From the NCBI RefSeq assembly GCF_003574835.2, contig NZ_CP063196.1:2108001-2172000 (forward strand): a stretch of DNA of 64,000 bases, in the 5' to 3' direction. Position numbers and translations under genes: made by a program. The stretch comes from Thermobifida halotolerans (lineage in GTDB: Bacteria; Actinomycetota; Actinomycetes; Streptosporangiales; Streptosporangiaceae). The notes under the pieces were generated by a model. That model was not told where the DNA came from. It searched no databases and was given only the letters and a program-made list of their open reading frames with translations. Shown piece after piece: positions 43,870 to 53,147 of this stretch (position 1 is the first letter of the stretch; the number at the start of each line of letters is the position of its first letter).

Positions 43870-43985
43870 ATATGTTCAGCGGGGAACAAGCGGACTTTTC
43901 GTCGTGCTTCGCGGAGTTGAAGGACCAGCACCGCTCGGACGAGTTCGCCGGATGCGGGCAGCCCGGGGGCTGCACTGCTCCCAGC
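43870..43985 (-). mobile_element. 3'-end fragment of IS5-type element A, reversed
   Basis: Minus-strand GELVRAVLVLQLREA-like text followed by GACGAAAA, the same terminal sequence as at 2628-2690 and 2995-3060. Confidence 0.55.
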
Positions 43986-44039
43986 GGCGCCTCGGAGGCT
44001 CACAGCAGTTCCTCATCCGGGCAGGTGACCACATGCACG

Positions 44040-45265
44040 TTCCTCTCACGCCGACGGTTGGTCCGCACCAGGTTTTTTGGAGGCTGGGAACCAACGCATC
44101 GACGGATGTCGGTTCGGGATTGTGCTGGTAGAAGTCAGCTTCGGACTCCGCTGGCGGGACCAGTCCGGTCTCGCCGTGCAGGCGGCGGTGGTCGAACCAG
44201 TCGACGTACTCGGCGACCGCGAGTTCCAGGTCGTCGATGTTCTTCCAGGGCCTGCGGTTGCGGACCAGTTCGGCCTTGAACAGGGAGTGGAACGCCTCGG
44301 CCAGGGCGTTGTCGTAGGAATTCCCGGTGGTGCCGACCGAGGCCACCGCGCGAGCCTCGGCCAACCTTCGGGTGGAGCGCACCGCGAGATACCGCACGCC
44401 GCGGTCGGAGTGGTGAATCAGGCCGTCGACGCTGCGGCCGACGTGCTCGCGGCTTCCCAGACCCGTCTCCAGCGCGTCCAGGGCCGGGTCGGTGCGCAAC
44501 GACGTCGACACCAACCCGGCCACCACGCGGCGGGAGAACACGTCAATGACAAGGCGGCGTAGCACCATCCGTAAAGGGCGCGCAGGTGGTGTCGGCCACC
44601 CACAACCGGTCGGGCGCGTCCGCGGTGAAGGAGCGCCCCACCAGGTCCGGGCGCACCTCGGCGGCCGGGGACGGCACGGTGGTGCGCGGCCCCTTGGCGC
44701 GGCTGATGCCGCGCAGCCCCGCGGCCTTCATCAACCGCTACACGGTGCAGCGGGCCACGCGCCGGTCCTGGCGGTTCAGCTCGGCGTGCACCTTCGCGAT
44801 CGCCTCACTGGTGGCCGCATCGGTACACGAGCGGGCCGAAGGCGGCCGGGTTTTGGCCGCGTAGTAGGCGGACGAGCCGACCCGCGACACTGCGCGGATC
44901 GGCTCGACCCGAACTCGGCGCGGTGGGCGTCGATGAAGGCGACTACCTGATGTGTGGGCGGTCGAGCCCTGCGGCGAGAAAAGCCGACGCGGACTTGGGG
45001 ATCGCGTTGGCCCGCCGCAGTTCACGTACCTCGCGTTCGAACTCAGTGATGTAGTGGGCCTGGTCGGTGGTGGTGCCGGGACGGTTTCCGGCATCGACCT
45101 CGGCCCGGGCCACCCAGGTGCGCAGCGTCTCACGGTTGATGTCCAACCGGTCGGCGATGCGGGCGATTCACCCCAGGGCGTGTGGCCGGATCGCGGCCGG
45201 GTATCCACCGTCATCCGGGTCACGCGTTCGCGCAGCTCATCGGGGTATCTCCTCGATGCTGCCAT
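44040..45265 (-). pseudogene. IS3-family transposase (orfA/orfB) relic
   Basis: It starts MAASRRYPDELRERVTRM (orfA). Out-of-frame orfA text REFEREVRELRRANAI-like and orfB text follow: DRLWVADTTCAPFT (first Asp), HHSDRGVRYLAVRSTRRLAE (second Asp), SYDNALAEAFHSLFKAELVR (Glu) and VDWFDHRRLHGETGLVPPAE. Several frameshifts and a stop. The left end is next to the IS5 scrap and the right end is overlapped by IS5 element B. Confidence 0.75.
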
Positions 45266-45289
45266 GACTCTCATCCTTCCCAGGAAGGA

Positions 45290-46144
45290 AAGCCTCCATC
45301 ACACCCGGTACGGAACACTGTTCTGCCATGCTCGACGTTGGCCGTCCCGTGGTCGCTTACCTGGTCCGCCTGCTGGCCGCCCACCGCCGCGCTCTTGGCA
45401 CGCCCCGCCGGCCCCGGGCACTGACTCCGGTTCGCCAGGCACTGCTGGTGCTGCGCCGTTTCCGTGACGACAGCCGCATCACCGCCCCGGCCCGCGACCA
45501 CGCCGTCAGCCGGGCCACCGCCTACCGGTAGGCGCACGAAGGCACCCACGTGCTGGCCGCCCAAGCTCCCCAGTTGCGCCAGGTCCTGGACGAACTCCGC
45601 GACCAGGGCAGGTCCCCGGTCATCCTGGACGGCAAGGTCTTCGCCACCACCCGCTGCACCCAACCCAACGACCGCGGCACAGACGTGTGGTACTCGGCGC
45701 ACAAGCACCACCATGGTGCGGGCGTGCGGTTCCTCGCCGATGCCGCCGGCCATCCGCTGTGGGCCTCTGAGGCCGTGCCGGAGTCCCACGGTTCGGCCTC
45801 ACCGCCGCACGCACCCACGCCCTGCCGCTGCCGCGGTGTGCGGCCGCCCACGAAGGCCTGGTCGTGTCGGCCGACGGCGGCCACGACGAAGCCGGAGTAG
45901 GCATCCACATCCCCGATCCGGGCTTTCCGGGAAGTGTCGTAGGCGCGCATGCACACCGACAACCGGACCGACAACCAACTGCTGCGGGCCCTGCGCGCGG
46001 TGGGCGAACGCGCCATGGCCGTACTGGTCGGCCGCTACACCGCGCTGCGCCGCATCAGCCTCAGCCCCTCTGTGGTCGGCCGCATCGTCCAGGCCACCCC
46101 GGCCCTCCACCGCTACGAACACTCAATTCGATGAGAAAACCTCA
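45290..46144 (+). mobile_element. IS5-type element B, left end missing
   Basis: It matches 21230-22076 closely, including the TAG after RATAYR (45529-45531) and the right end ATTCGATGAGAAAACCTCA (46126-46144, one base changed). The left inverted repeat was lost where IS3 meets it. Confidence 0.8.
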
Positions 46145-46266
46145 GTGGACGCGGTTTTGTGGTGAGAACCGTTCCACCAAGGCTTCACGCCTGCCAGGAG
46201 TCAAGGCCCACTCACTGTCTTACCGAAATTCGAGTCATTTAGTCGGAAAATCTTAACGAGATCAAT
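46145..46266 (-). mobile_element. Inverted piece of the IS5-B left region, then spacer
   Basis: GTGGACGCGGTTTTGTGGTG and the following bases to about 46210 are the reverse complement of 21164-21230 (and of 3731-3760). A second, oppositely oriented IS5-B start therefore joins the right end of the copy at 45290. 46211-46266 shows nothing. Confidence 0.6.
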
Positions 46267-46647
46267 TCAGTCATTCCCCTTCAACCAGAAGTCCTCTTTC
46301 CACCAATACATGAGAGTCTTATCTCGAGGATAAGGAAGAGAATCCAAATTCTCCCCAAAATAATCTACATCCAGATCTATCGGACGCCACCCAAAAGCAG
46401 TACACTCATACTCTACAGGTTTTCTTGTAAACTTGACAAGATTTTCCTTACATGCACCAAATTCCAGAAAATTCTTTTGCGCCTCAACAAGCGAAACGCC
46501 GTTCGCCCCTCCAACAAAGCACGGCCAACGAAGTTGGACTAAATCATCTTCCCAGAGGCATATGGGACATATCTCATGGGACCCGGGCCCCTCCGAATAG
46601 ACCTTGCAACCGCAGCACGGGCAAGGAAATTTTTCCCCGGCACTCAT
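46267..46647 (-). CDS. CPCC-family cysteine-rich protein (putative immunity)
   Basis: The 126 residues contain FPCPCCGCKVYSEGPGSHEI, then CPICLWEDDLVQ and GGANGVSLVEAQKNFLEFGA. This is the Cys_rich_CPCC domain with two C-x-x-C-type zinc-binding pairs (CPCC and CPIC). The C-terminal half is acidic and aromatic (AFGWRPIDLDVDYFGENLDS). The ATG overlaps the stop of the Rhs toxin gene by four bases. CPCC proteins are often found next to polymorphic toxins; the immunity role is inferred from the overlap and order. It is intact. Confidence 0.75.
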   Translation of the reverse strand: MSAGEKFPCPCCGCKVYSEGPGSHEICPICLWEDDLVQLRWPCFVGGANGVSLVEAQKNFLEFGACKENLVKFTRKPVEYECTAFGWRPIDLDVDYFGENLDSLPYPRDKTLMYWWKEDFWLKGND

Positions 46648-48783
46648 CTACCGACCTCGAATCCCCCCTGCCTCTCAAAATACGAAACCGCATTTTCTCC
46701 TGCATTATAATAGGCAACGATCCCCCTTTCGCTCTTGACGCCAAATTCCCCACTTTCTTCATCGAGGCAGTAAGTCGTACCATCGACGGCCCTCGTCCGA
46801 ACTCCAGGCCTAAGCCCATCACAGTCACACATCAAGTCTTCTGCGGCTCTCTGGTATTCAATCTGCGTCTCAAACCCCATCTCTTCTCCATGTTTTCTTT
46901 AGTGGTTGTCCAAATTCGCCTGACTGGTCCAGCTGCAATTGTGGTTAAGTACAGGCGTGGCCCCTGCCAGCGCATAGTACGTGTGCTGGTCCTGGATGGT
47001 GAGGTTGTGGACGGTGGCAGCTTGGGTCCATGCCCTGATAGCGGTGATCTGGACCTAGGTGCCGGCCGAGGTTTGCAACCAGGTTCCCGGAATCAGGTCG
47101 ATGGCGTCGACCCACTGGTCGAGTTCGGGGACCCAGACGGGATGTTCGTCGGTGGCGACGATAGTGTCGCCGACCGCGGTCGGCCCAGGCGTCCCTTCCC
47201 TGTCACTGTCGTCGGCGGCGGGTTTCTCGGTGGTGGCGTCCACGGTGATCTCGACCAGGATCTTGGCTCCTGATCCGACGATGGTGGCCAGCACTGTCCT
47301 GGGACCCTGTTCACCGGTCTCGGGGTCTGTGGCCAGTACCTTGTCGCCGGTCTTGACCTTCTCGATCGGCTTGGACGTGCCATCGGCCATCAACACCCGA
47401 GTGCCGGGAACGAAGCTGTTGCGGATCGGACATACGGCGTTGCCCGGATCCTTCTTCATCAGTGTGTTGACCGCTGAGATGATCTCGCCGCCCAACTTCT
47501 TGATCCTGGAGACCAGGCTGGCGAACTTGCCCCACCGCAGCGCGTACTTGACCGCCAGCTTGGCCAGCACCCCGCCCGGTGCGAACAGCGTCATCGCCAC
47601 GTTCAGCGCCGTCTCACCACAGGCCCCGATATCGCCTGTGGTCAGACACTCGATGCCCGCGGTGATGCCCAACTCGTCCGCGATGATCTCGACCAGCCCG
47701 GTCGCGGCCGCCGCCAACTGCTGACTCGCCTCCGAATGCGAAGTCCCTCCCGACGAAGACGAGTACGAGGACGAGGAGGCTGTCCGCTGGTAGAGCCGGG
47801 AAGGCGACGCAGCCGACATGGAAGGAGCACCGTAGTAGCGGCCACCACGACTGCCGAAGTTGGGAATGTAGGTGGGCGGTGAGACCGGGACCGGGCGCCC
47901 GGCCCGAGCAGCCTCGGCGTTGGCTTTCGACCTCGAATTGATGGCCATTGCCTGCCGCCGCTTGTACTGGCGCCGGTAGTCGGCCGCGTAGTCGTAGTAC
48001 AACCCGCTGGGGTCGGAGAAGGTGATGGGGCTGTTGTTGGCGTAGGCGTAGCCGTGCATCTGTTGGGAGTCGGCGAAGTCGATGATCGGGTCCGCCGAGA
48101 TGAACCGGCCGGTGTTGGCGTCGTAGGCGCGCGCCCCCAACTGGACCAGGCCGGTTGACTCGTCGACGGTGCCGCTGACGAAGCCCTTGTCGGTGGGCCA
48201 GGTGCCGGTGCTGCCCCGGTCGGCGCCGAACGCGGTGGTGCGGCGGCGCACGGTCTGGCCGGTGAGGGCGTGCACCGCCAACTGTCCGGTGGCCTGGTGG
48301 TCGGAGAAGATCCAGTGAACAGCGTTGCCGCTCGTGCGTACCGCCACGGTCTCGCCCACATGCTGGTAGAAGCGGGTGGCTCCCACCGAGGGCACGGTCT
48401 TGTCCAGCCGGATCTCCATGCCCGCCAGGTACAGCACCGCCTCGGTGGGGGTTTCGCGGATCAGTTGCTGTCCGTCGGCGTCGTAGCGGTAGGCGGTGGT
48501 GGAGCCGTCCTCCTCGGTGACCTTGACCAGTCTGCTCTCGGCGTCCCATTCCAGGTCCTGGTCGCGGGAGGCGGTGGTGCGACTGGTCATGTTGCCGGAG
48601 GCGTCGTAGGTGTACTGCTCCAACCGGGTGCCGTCCGGTCCGGTCTGTTCGACCTGGGTGAGGGTGTGCGGCTGGGACTGGCCGGCGGCGGGGGTGGTGT
48701 AGGTGCGGACCGTGTCGCCGTTGGCTGCGTGGCGCACTTCGGTGGTCTCGCGGTTGCCCACCGCGTCGTAGGTGTAGGAGTGC
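46644..48783 (-). pseudogene. Rhs core, pretoxin, HINT and toxin tail with two nonsense codons
   Basis: One minus-strand frame holds YD repeats (HSYTYDAVGNRETTEV, YTYDASGNMTSRTTASRD) and the core-closing GARAYDANTGRFISADPIID with YAYANNSPITFSDPSGLYYD. The conserved pretoxin segment VEIIADELGITAGIECLTTG follows, then a HINT domain (SFVPGTRVLMADGTSKPIEK, ATDEHPVWVPEL, HTYYALAGATPVLNHNC). The toxin tail comes last (EYQRAAEDLMCDCDGLRPGV, TTYCLDEESGEFGVKSERGI, VAYYNAGENAVSYFERQGGF). A TAG at 47055-47057, where CAG is expected, and a TAA near 46917 interrupt it. The N-terminus is replaced by a lytic transglycosylase at 48783. The overlapping CPCC gene follows. Confidence 0.85.
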
Positions 48784-49425
48784 CTGGATGTGGTTGTAGA
48801 CGTTCTCCACGTAGGCGCTGGAGTGGTTGTAGCGGTAGAGGGCGTCTCGTAGTTGGGCGGGGTCGTTGAGGTTGGTCTTTCCGGTGCCGCACAGGTAGGC
48901 GACCGCGGCGTAGGCGGCGTCGACGATGTTGTGCGGGTCGGCCACTCCATCGCCGTTGCCGTCCTTGCCCCAGGTCTCCCACGTCGCGGGAATGAACTGC
49001 ATCGGCCCGACCGCCCGGTCCCACTTCGGGTCGCGGTCGTAGCGGCCGCCGTCGGTGTCGGAAATGGCCTGCACCGTGTCCCCGCGGTCGTTGATCACCC
49101 CGCCGTCGAGCGCCACACCGATGATCGGCGGAGTGATGTCTCCGGCCGTGTCGGCCGAAGCGCCGTTGAGCGTGCCGTGGTGAGATTCTTCTTGGCCGAT
49201 TCCGGCCACCACACTCCACCGCATCCCCGTGCAGTCCGGGGCGATCTCCGCCGCCGCCGCAGCAGCCTGGCCATAGGCCCGCAGCACCACGTCGGGGATG
49301 CCTTCGACCTGGTCAGGAATGGCGTAGGTGCCGGCGGAGGCCGACGCGCACGCCGCGGACGCCGTGACCAGGAGGGCCGCCGCGGCCAATCGGCGCGCAA
49401 AAGGCCACTTCAACGGGGGAACCAT
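48784..49425 (-). CDS. Conjugation-type lytic transglycosylase, 3' end replaced by Rhs
   Basis: From ATG 49425, a signal peptide MVPPLKWPFARRLAAAALLV with ASAACASASAG precedes a goose-type SLT domain. VVAGIGQEESHHGTLNG carries the catalytic Glu, then DPKWDRAVGPMQFIPATWET and KDGNGDGVADPHNIVDAAYA with AAVAYLCGTG. Such enzymes open peptidoglycan for a secretion channel. The reading frame passes into Rhs sequence out of frame at about 48783 after NVYNHIQ and runs on as an artefact. Only the end of the domain is lost. It is divergent from the conjugation genes at 49515. Confidence 0.75.
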
Positions 49426-49514
49426 TTCTGCTCTCTGTGATTTATGGCGCTCATGTCCGTAGCGGGACTGATGGTATAAACAGTGCTGACTGACCGTAAT
49501 GTGAGAACGGCAGG

Positions 49515-50141
49515 ATGCGATCCATGACCGAGAACTCGTCCTCTTCACTGTGGGACGTGGGGCGGTCGCAGGACTCCTTCAGAAGTCAGAGAAGGGCCTC
49601 CCACGATGCCGTGCTGATTCCTGCCGCCCCCGAACATCTCGGCCATGCGCTTCTCGTCCGGGACCTGCTGCAGGCGGTGGGAGAGGACATCCCCCTGACG
49701 CTGTACGTCGCCCAAGCGCGCAGATTGGACGACGATCCCCACGTCCAGCAGGTGGTGGTGGCCCCCTCGACCGTGCGTGGACTGGTCGACGCCTCCGCGG
49801 TGATCTCCCGGTGGCCGCACACGCTGGCGCGTCCGGTGCTGCTGGTGGTGCGCGACGCCCCGCTGCCGCCACCGCCGACCGTGGTGCGGCACACCCACGC
49901 CCTGGCCGAGCGGGTGGAATGGACGCTGGAGGTTCCCTACCTGCCCGGCCTGCGCATGGTCTATGAGCCCGCCGAGGCACTGCGGGGCAGGGGTCGAAAC
50001 GTCGCTCGGGCGCGCCGGACGCTGACCCGGATCCGCCAGATCCTGTGCACCGCGACGTACCTCGCCGCGCACTCCCCCCGCCCGGAGTCGGTGCCCTCCC
50101 TGGTCCTGGACACCTCCTCCTCCCCGCTCACCAGCGCGTGA
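49515..50141 (+). CDS. Unknown protein of a conjugation gene cluster
   Basis: The protein has 208 residues (or 205 from the ATG at 49524). The beta/alpha-like order includes ASHDAVLIPAAPEHLGHALL, DIPLTLYVAQARRLDDDPHV, STVRGLVDASAVISRWPHTL, RPVLLVVRDAPLPPPPTVVR and ARRTLTRIRQILCTATYLAA. There is no signal peptide or membrane span, so it is cytoplasmic. I do not recognise the family. It is 21 bases upstream of the pilin-like gene and divergent from a lytic transglycosylase, so a role in conjugative transfer is inferred from place only. Confidence 0.6.
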   Translation: MRSMTENSSSSLWDVGRSQDSFRSQRRASHDAVLIPAAPEHLGHALLVRDLLQAVGEDIPLTLYVAQARRLDDDPHVQQVVVAPSTVRGLVDASAVISRWPHTLARPVLLVVRDAPLPPPPTVVRHTHALAERVEWTLEVPYLPGLRMVYEPAEALRGRGRNVARARRTLTRIRQILCTATYLAAHSPRPESVPSLVLDTSSSPLTSA

Positions 50142-50162
50142 GCCGACACGGAAGACCCCACC

Positions 50163-50501
50163 ATGGAACCGCTCTTGCTGCTGACGGACGCTGCCCTGTT
50201 CCTGGCGGACACGACCGAGTCCCCGGCCCCGGGAGGCAACTATCCGGACTGGGACTCCCCGGCGGTCGCGCCGCCCGGCCTGGACGAGTACGCCACCACC
50301 TGGATCGGATGGGCCTACTGGATCGCCGCGCTCGTGGCGTTCTTCGGACTGGTCGCCTCGGGGATCATGCTGATGGTCGGCAAGTTGGCGTCCCGGTCGG
50401 CGACCTCCGCTGACGGCCTGCGCCACGCGGTCTCGGTGATCTTCGGCGCCTGCCTGGTGGTCATGGCCACCTCCATCGTCGCCGGACTGTTCGCGACCTG
50501 A
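50163..50501 (+). CDS. VirB2/TrbC-like small membrane protein
   Basis: The 112 residues carry an N-terminal hydrophobic stretch (MEPLLLLTDAALFLADTTES), a Pro-rich loop, then two spans WIGWAYWIAALVAFFGLVAS-GIMLMV and AVSVIFGACLVVMATSIVAG. That is the usual plan of the small membrane component preceding the VirB8-like gene in actinobacterial type IV secretion clusters. Its stop overlaps the next ATG (TGATG). Confidence 0.6.
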   Translation: MEPLLLLTDAALFLADTTESPAPGGNYPDWDSPAVAPPGLDEYATTWIGWAYWIAALVAFFGLVASGIMLMVGKLASRSATSADGLRHAVSVIFGACLVVMATSIVAGLFAT

Positions 50502-51286
50502 TGTCCACACCCGCACAGATCGCCGCCCGGGCCGCACGCACCCGCCGCCGTCTTCTCCTGGCCGCCGCCGCGTTCCTGGTCGTGCTGGCCCTGGTCGTCG
50601 GCTGGCTGCTGGGCCGGGCCGGCACCGCGCAGACTCCGACGGCGTCTTCGAGCCCGCAGGCCAGCCCGGCCCCCTCCGCCACAGCGGACGCCTTCGTGCC
50701 CCTGGCCGGAGAGAACCTGGCTCTGGGCCAGTACCAGGTGAACTATCCCCGCACCCCCGAAGGCGCCGTCTCGGCGGCCATCGCCGCCGTCCAGGCACTC
50801 TCCACCAACGACGCACAAGCTCTGGCCGACGCCCTGACCGTCTACCACGGCCTTGAGAACGAGCAGATCCCCTCTGAAGACCTCGAAGAGGAGATAGAGG
50901 GCTTCCTGAAGGTCCGCGCTCACGGCATCGACAGGGACCGGCCGGAGGGGACCGTCTTCGATTATGAGAAGTTTCCCGCTCCGGCGTCCTACTTCTACAT
51001 CACGCCCATCGGAGTGTGGTGGGAAGAGACCGACTCCTTCACCGTAGACGTGCGGATTCTGGCCACCGAGGAGATCAGCGACGGCATGGGACTGGTGTTC
51101 AAGCGGCGCTACATCCACGGCTGTCTGATGCGTTGGGAGCCTTCGGTACGCTCCGGCGACTGGGTGATCGAAGAGGTCCGGGATCCCTCCATGCAGGACT
51201 TCTACGCGCCCAAGGAGGAGGACTACACCCTCGACAATCCCAACTGGACGCCGATCTCCTTCCCCGAGTGGGACGACAGCGAATGA
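50501..51286 (+). CDS. VirB8-like conjugation protein
   Basis: The 261 residues have a basic start, a span LLLAAAAFLVVLALVVGWLL, and a Thr/Ser/Pro linker. A soluble outer domain follows, with PRTPEGAVSAAIAAVQALST, SEDLEEEIEGFLKVRAHGID, YFYITPIGVWWEETDSFTVD and VRSGDWVIEEVRDPSMQDFY. It shares topology and the PEGA segment with the gene at 10812-11564. Its TGA overlaps the next ATG (ATGA). It is intact. Confidence 0.65.
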   Translation: MSTPAQIAARAARTRRRLLLAAAAFLVVLALVVGWLLGRAGTAQTPTASSSPQASPAPSATADAFVPLAGENLALGQYQVNYPRTPEGAVSAAIAAVQALSTNDAQALADALTVYHGLENEQIPSEDLEEEIEGFLKVRAHGIDRDRPEGTVFDYEKFPAPASYFYITPIGVWWEETDSFTVDVRILATEEISDGMGLVFKRRYIHGCLMRWEPSVRSGDWVIEEVRDPSMQDFYAPKEEDYTLDNPNWTPISFPEWDDSE

Positions 51287-51507
51287 AGCGCGCCTGGATC
51301 GTTGCTGTCTGCACGGTTCTCGCAGTGCTCATGGCAGTATCCACTGCCGCTGCTGACTCCTTCGACCCACACTCTCCTGGTGAGCTACGTGACAACGGGT
51401 GGAACGAATACAACGTTGGTATAGACAGCATCCTCGGATTCGATGTCGGTGAGGAAACCTCAATCTTCTGCAAGACAAAGACAGAAGTAACCGAGGACGA
51501 CAACTGA
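51283..51507 (+). CDS. Signal-peptide start of a TrbL-like gene, truncated by IS630
   Basis: The 74 residues are MKRAWIVAVCTVLAVLMAVS with TAAADSFDPHSP, then an extracytoplasmic stretch (YNVGIDSILGFDVGEETSIF) and a stop made by the IS630 end (TGAGG at 51505). By position it should be the N-terminus of the large channel protein, as in the truncated gene at 9998-10810. No membrane spans remain. Confidence 0.55.
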   Translation: MKRAWIVAVCTVLAVLMAVSTAAADSFDPHSPGELRDNGWNEYNVGIDSILGFDVGEETSIFCKTKTEVTEDDN

Positions 51508-52666
51508 GGTTAAATTTGTGGGGTTACGGCTCAAGGGTGAGTCCGGCTCCGGCGAGGAATCCATCAATCAGGGCGGGCCGGTACCGCATCGGTGCGAGCC
51601 GGCGGGCGACCAGTTCGGCAAGCTGGTCGATGTGGGCAACCGCCAGGTTGCCCAGACCGCGTTTGAGGACCGCCCCCACACCCTCGACCGGGTTGAGTCC
51701 GGGTGAGTGAGCGGGGAGGCGCACCACGCTGAGCCGGTCCCGACCACACAGGCGGCGACGCATCGCCGCGCTGGTGTGCCGGTTGAGGTTGTCCCAGACC
51801 AGCACGATCGGGCCGCCCAACCGTCGATGCGCGGCATCGAGCAGGGCGATGGAGTCGGCCTCGGTGAAGGAGGCGTTCTCCCCGGACTTCTGGTGTTCCA
51901 CACGGGTGCGGGAGAACAGCCGGGACACACAGCCGCCGCGGTGGCAGGCCGGGGCGGCGGTGACCCGCCCCTGCTGTGCCGGCACAGCACTCACCGGAGT
52001 GTGTCCGCGTCTGCTCCACGTCCGTGCCCCGGGCGGCCCTGAGCCCCTTGCCCGGACTCGTCTTCGACGACGATCCAGGCGCCCAGGTCGCCCGCGGTCT
52101 TTTGACCACCGGCCAGTCCCGGCACCCCCCAGTCGGTGATCGCACTCTCGTCGCGCTGAGCCGCCCGCGCCCGGTGCGCGGGCCCTCGTCGCACACACCC
52201 GCCCCATCCGGTGCAGCACCAGGGAAACACCCTTGAGCGTGGAGGCCACCGTGAAGTGCTCGACCACCAGGCAGCGCACCCACTCCAGCGTCCACCGCTG
52301 GTCAGTCCATCCATGCGCACCCGCTCCGACCTCCAGCAACCGCTGAAGCAGCGCCAGTTCGCGCTCATCAAGTCGGCACCGCGACGCAGACCCCTGGACC
52401 GCAGCACCTCACGCCCTCCGGTTTCGAAAGCCTGCCGCCACCGCCACGCCGACATCCGCGACCCCCGATAGCAGGCGGCCACCTGTGTGGTGGAGACCCC
52501 GGCCGCGAAGTCCTCGACCGCAGCCATCCGCACCGCCTCACGACGTTCTCGCTCCACGGCGGGCTGACCGCCGCCACCGGCATACCTCACACCTTCGGCA
52601 CAACCCCGCCCACCAGCAGCCACACCAGACAACCGACAGAACGCAACCCCACAGATTCAACCTCAG
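51504..52666 (-). mobile_element. IS630-family element, copy c
   Basis: The ends CTGAGGTTAAATTTGTGGGG (51504) and the inverted near-match ending CCTCAG (52666) are the same as for the copy at 7601-8743, on the other strand. Confidence 0.8.
51524..52632 (-). pseudogene. IS630-type transposase, frameshifted
   Basis: Minus-strand pieces: VEDFAAGVSTTQVAACYRGS (HTH) and AWRWRQAFETGGREVLRSRG. After shifts, WTDQRWTLEWVRCLVVEHFT, VLVWDNLNRHTSAAMRRRLC, LPAHSPGLNPVEGVGAVLKR and ALIDGFLAGAGLTLEP to the stop. Three or more frameshifts; the catalytic NPVEG is preserved. Confidence 0.75.
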
Positions 52667-53147
52667 CACACCTGGTCCGCCGTCTCCGGTGGGCATTTGT
52701 GCGTGACTTCCGACGCTGGTCAACTCATGTTCGTCTGGAGCGGCGGGAGACTCATCGGCCTGCATTGAGGCGCGGAGATGGTCAAGTAGCCGCTGGGCGG
52801 CCGATGCAAGTGGACCATGGTCTGAGCCGGAGTGGCGGGTGTGGTCCGGCAGTGGTCTGCGGTGGCCTGTTCGGAGGGGTGACTGGTCCGCTTCGGACCG
52901 TATCTGGTTCGAGCAGGTACCGTGCGCATGCTGTCTCTCCTCTTCAGATGGTTCGGACGGTGAAGCTGGGAGTGCTGGCGGAGCTCAACGAGTTGAGGAG
53001 AGCGACCATATCTATTCGCCAAAAATATTTCTTAGCATAGATGCATTAATGGCGTGTTGGTGTTCCACGTCGAGCATGCGTGTCGCCTCACGGATGCGGC
53101 ATGGTGGGGAGGAGGTGGTGGATGCCGGTCGTGGGCGAAGGGGTTCG
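52667..53147. promoter_or_regulatory. Upstream region of the two-HTH regulator
   Basis: No gene is recognised at 52667-53020. Near 53036-53052 the text CATAGATGCATTAATG holds the ATGCATCTA motif (reversed) seen twice before the operon at 56012. It is therefore a likely autoregulatory operator. Confidence 0.45.

Noticed and set aside
47614-49548. Single 644-codon protein joining transglycosylase and Rhs
   Set aside because: After about 48783 the frame reads Rhs DNA in the wrong phase; only the first part is a protein family member, so it is not a designed fusion.
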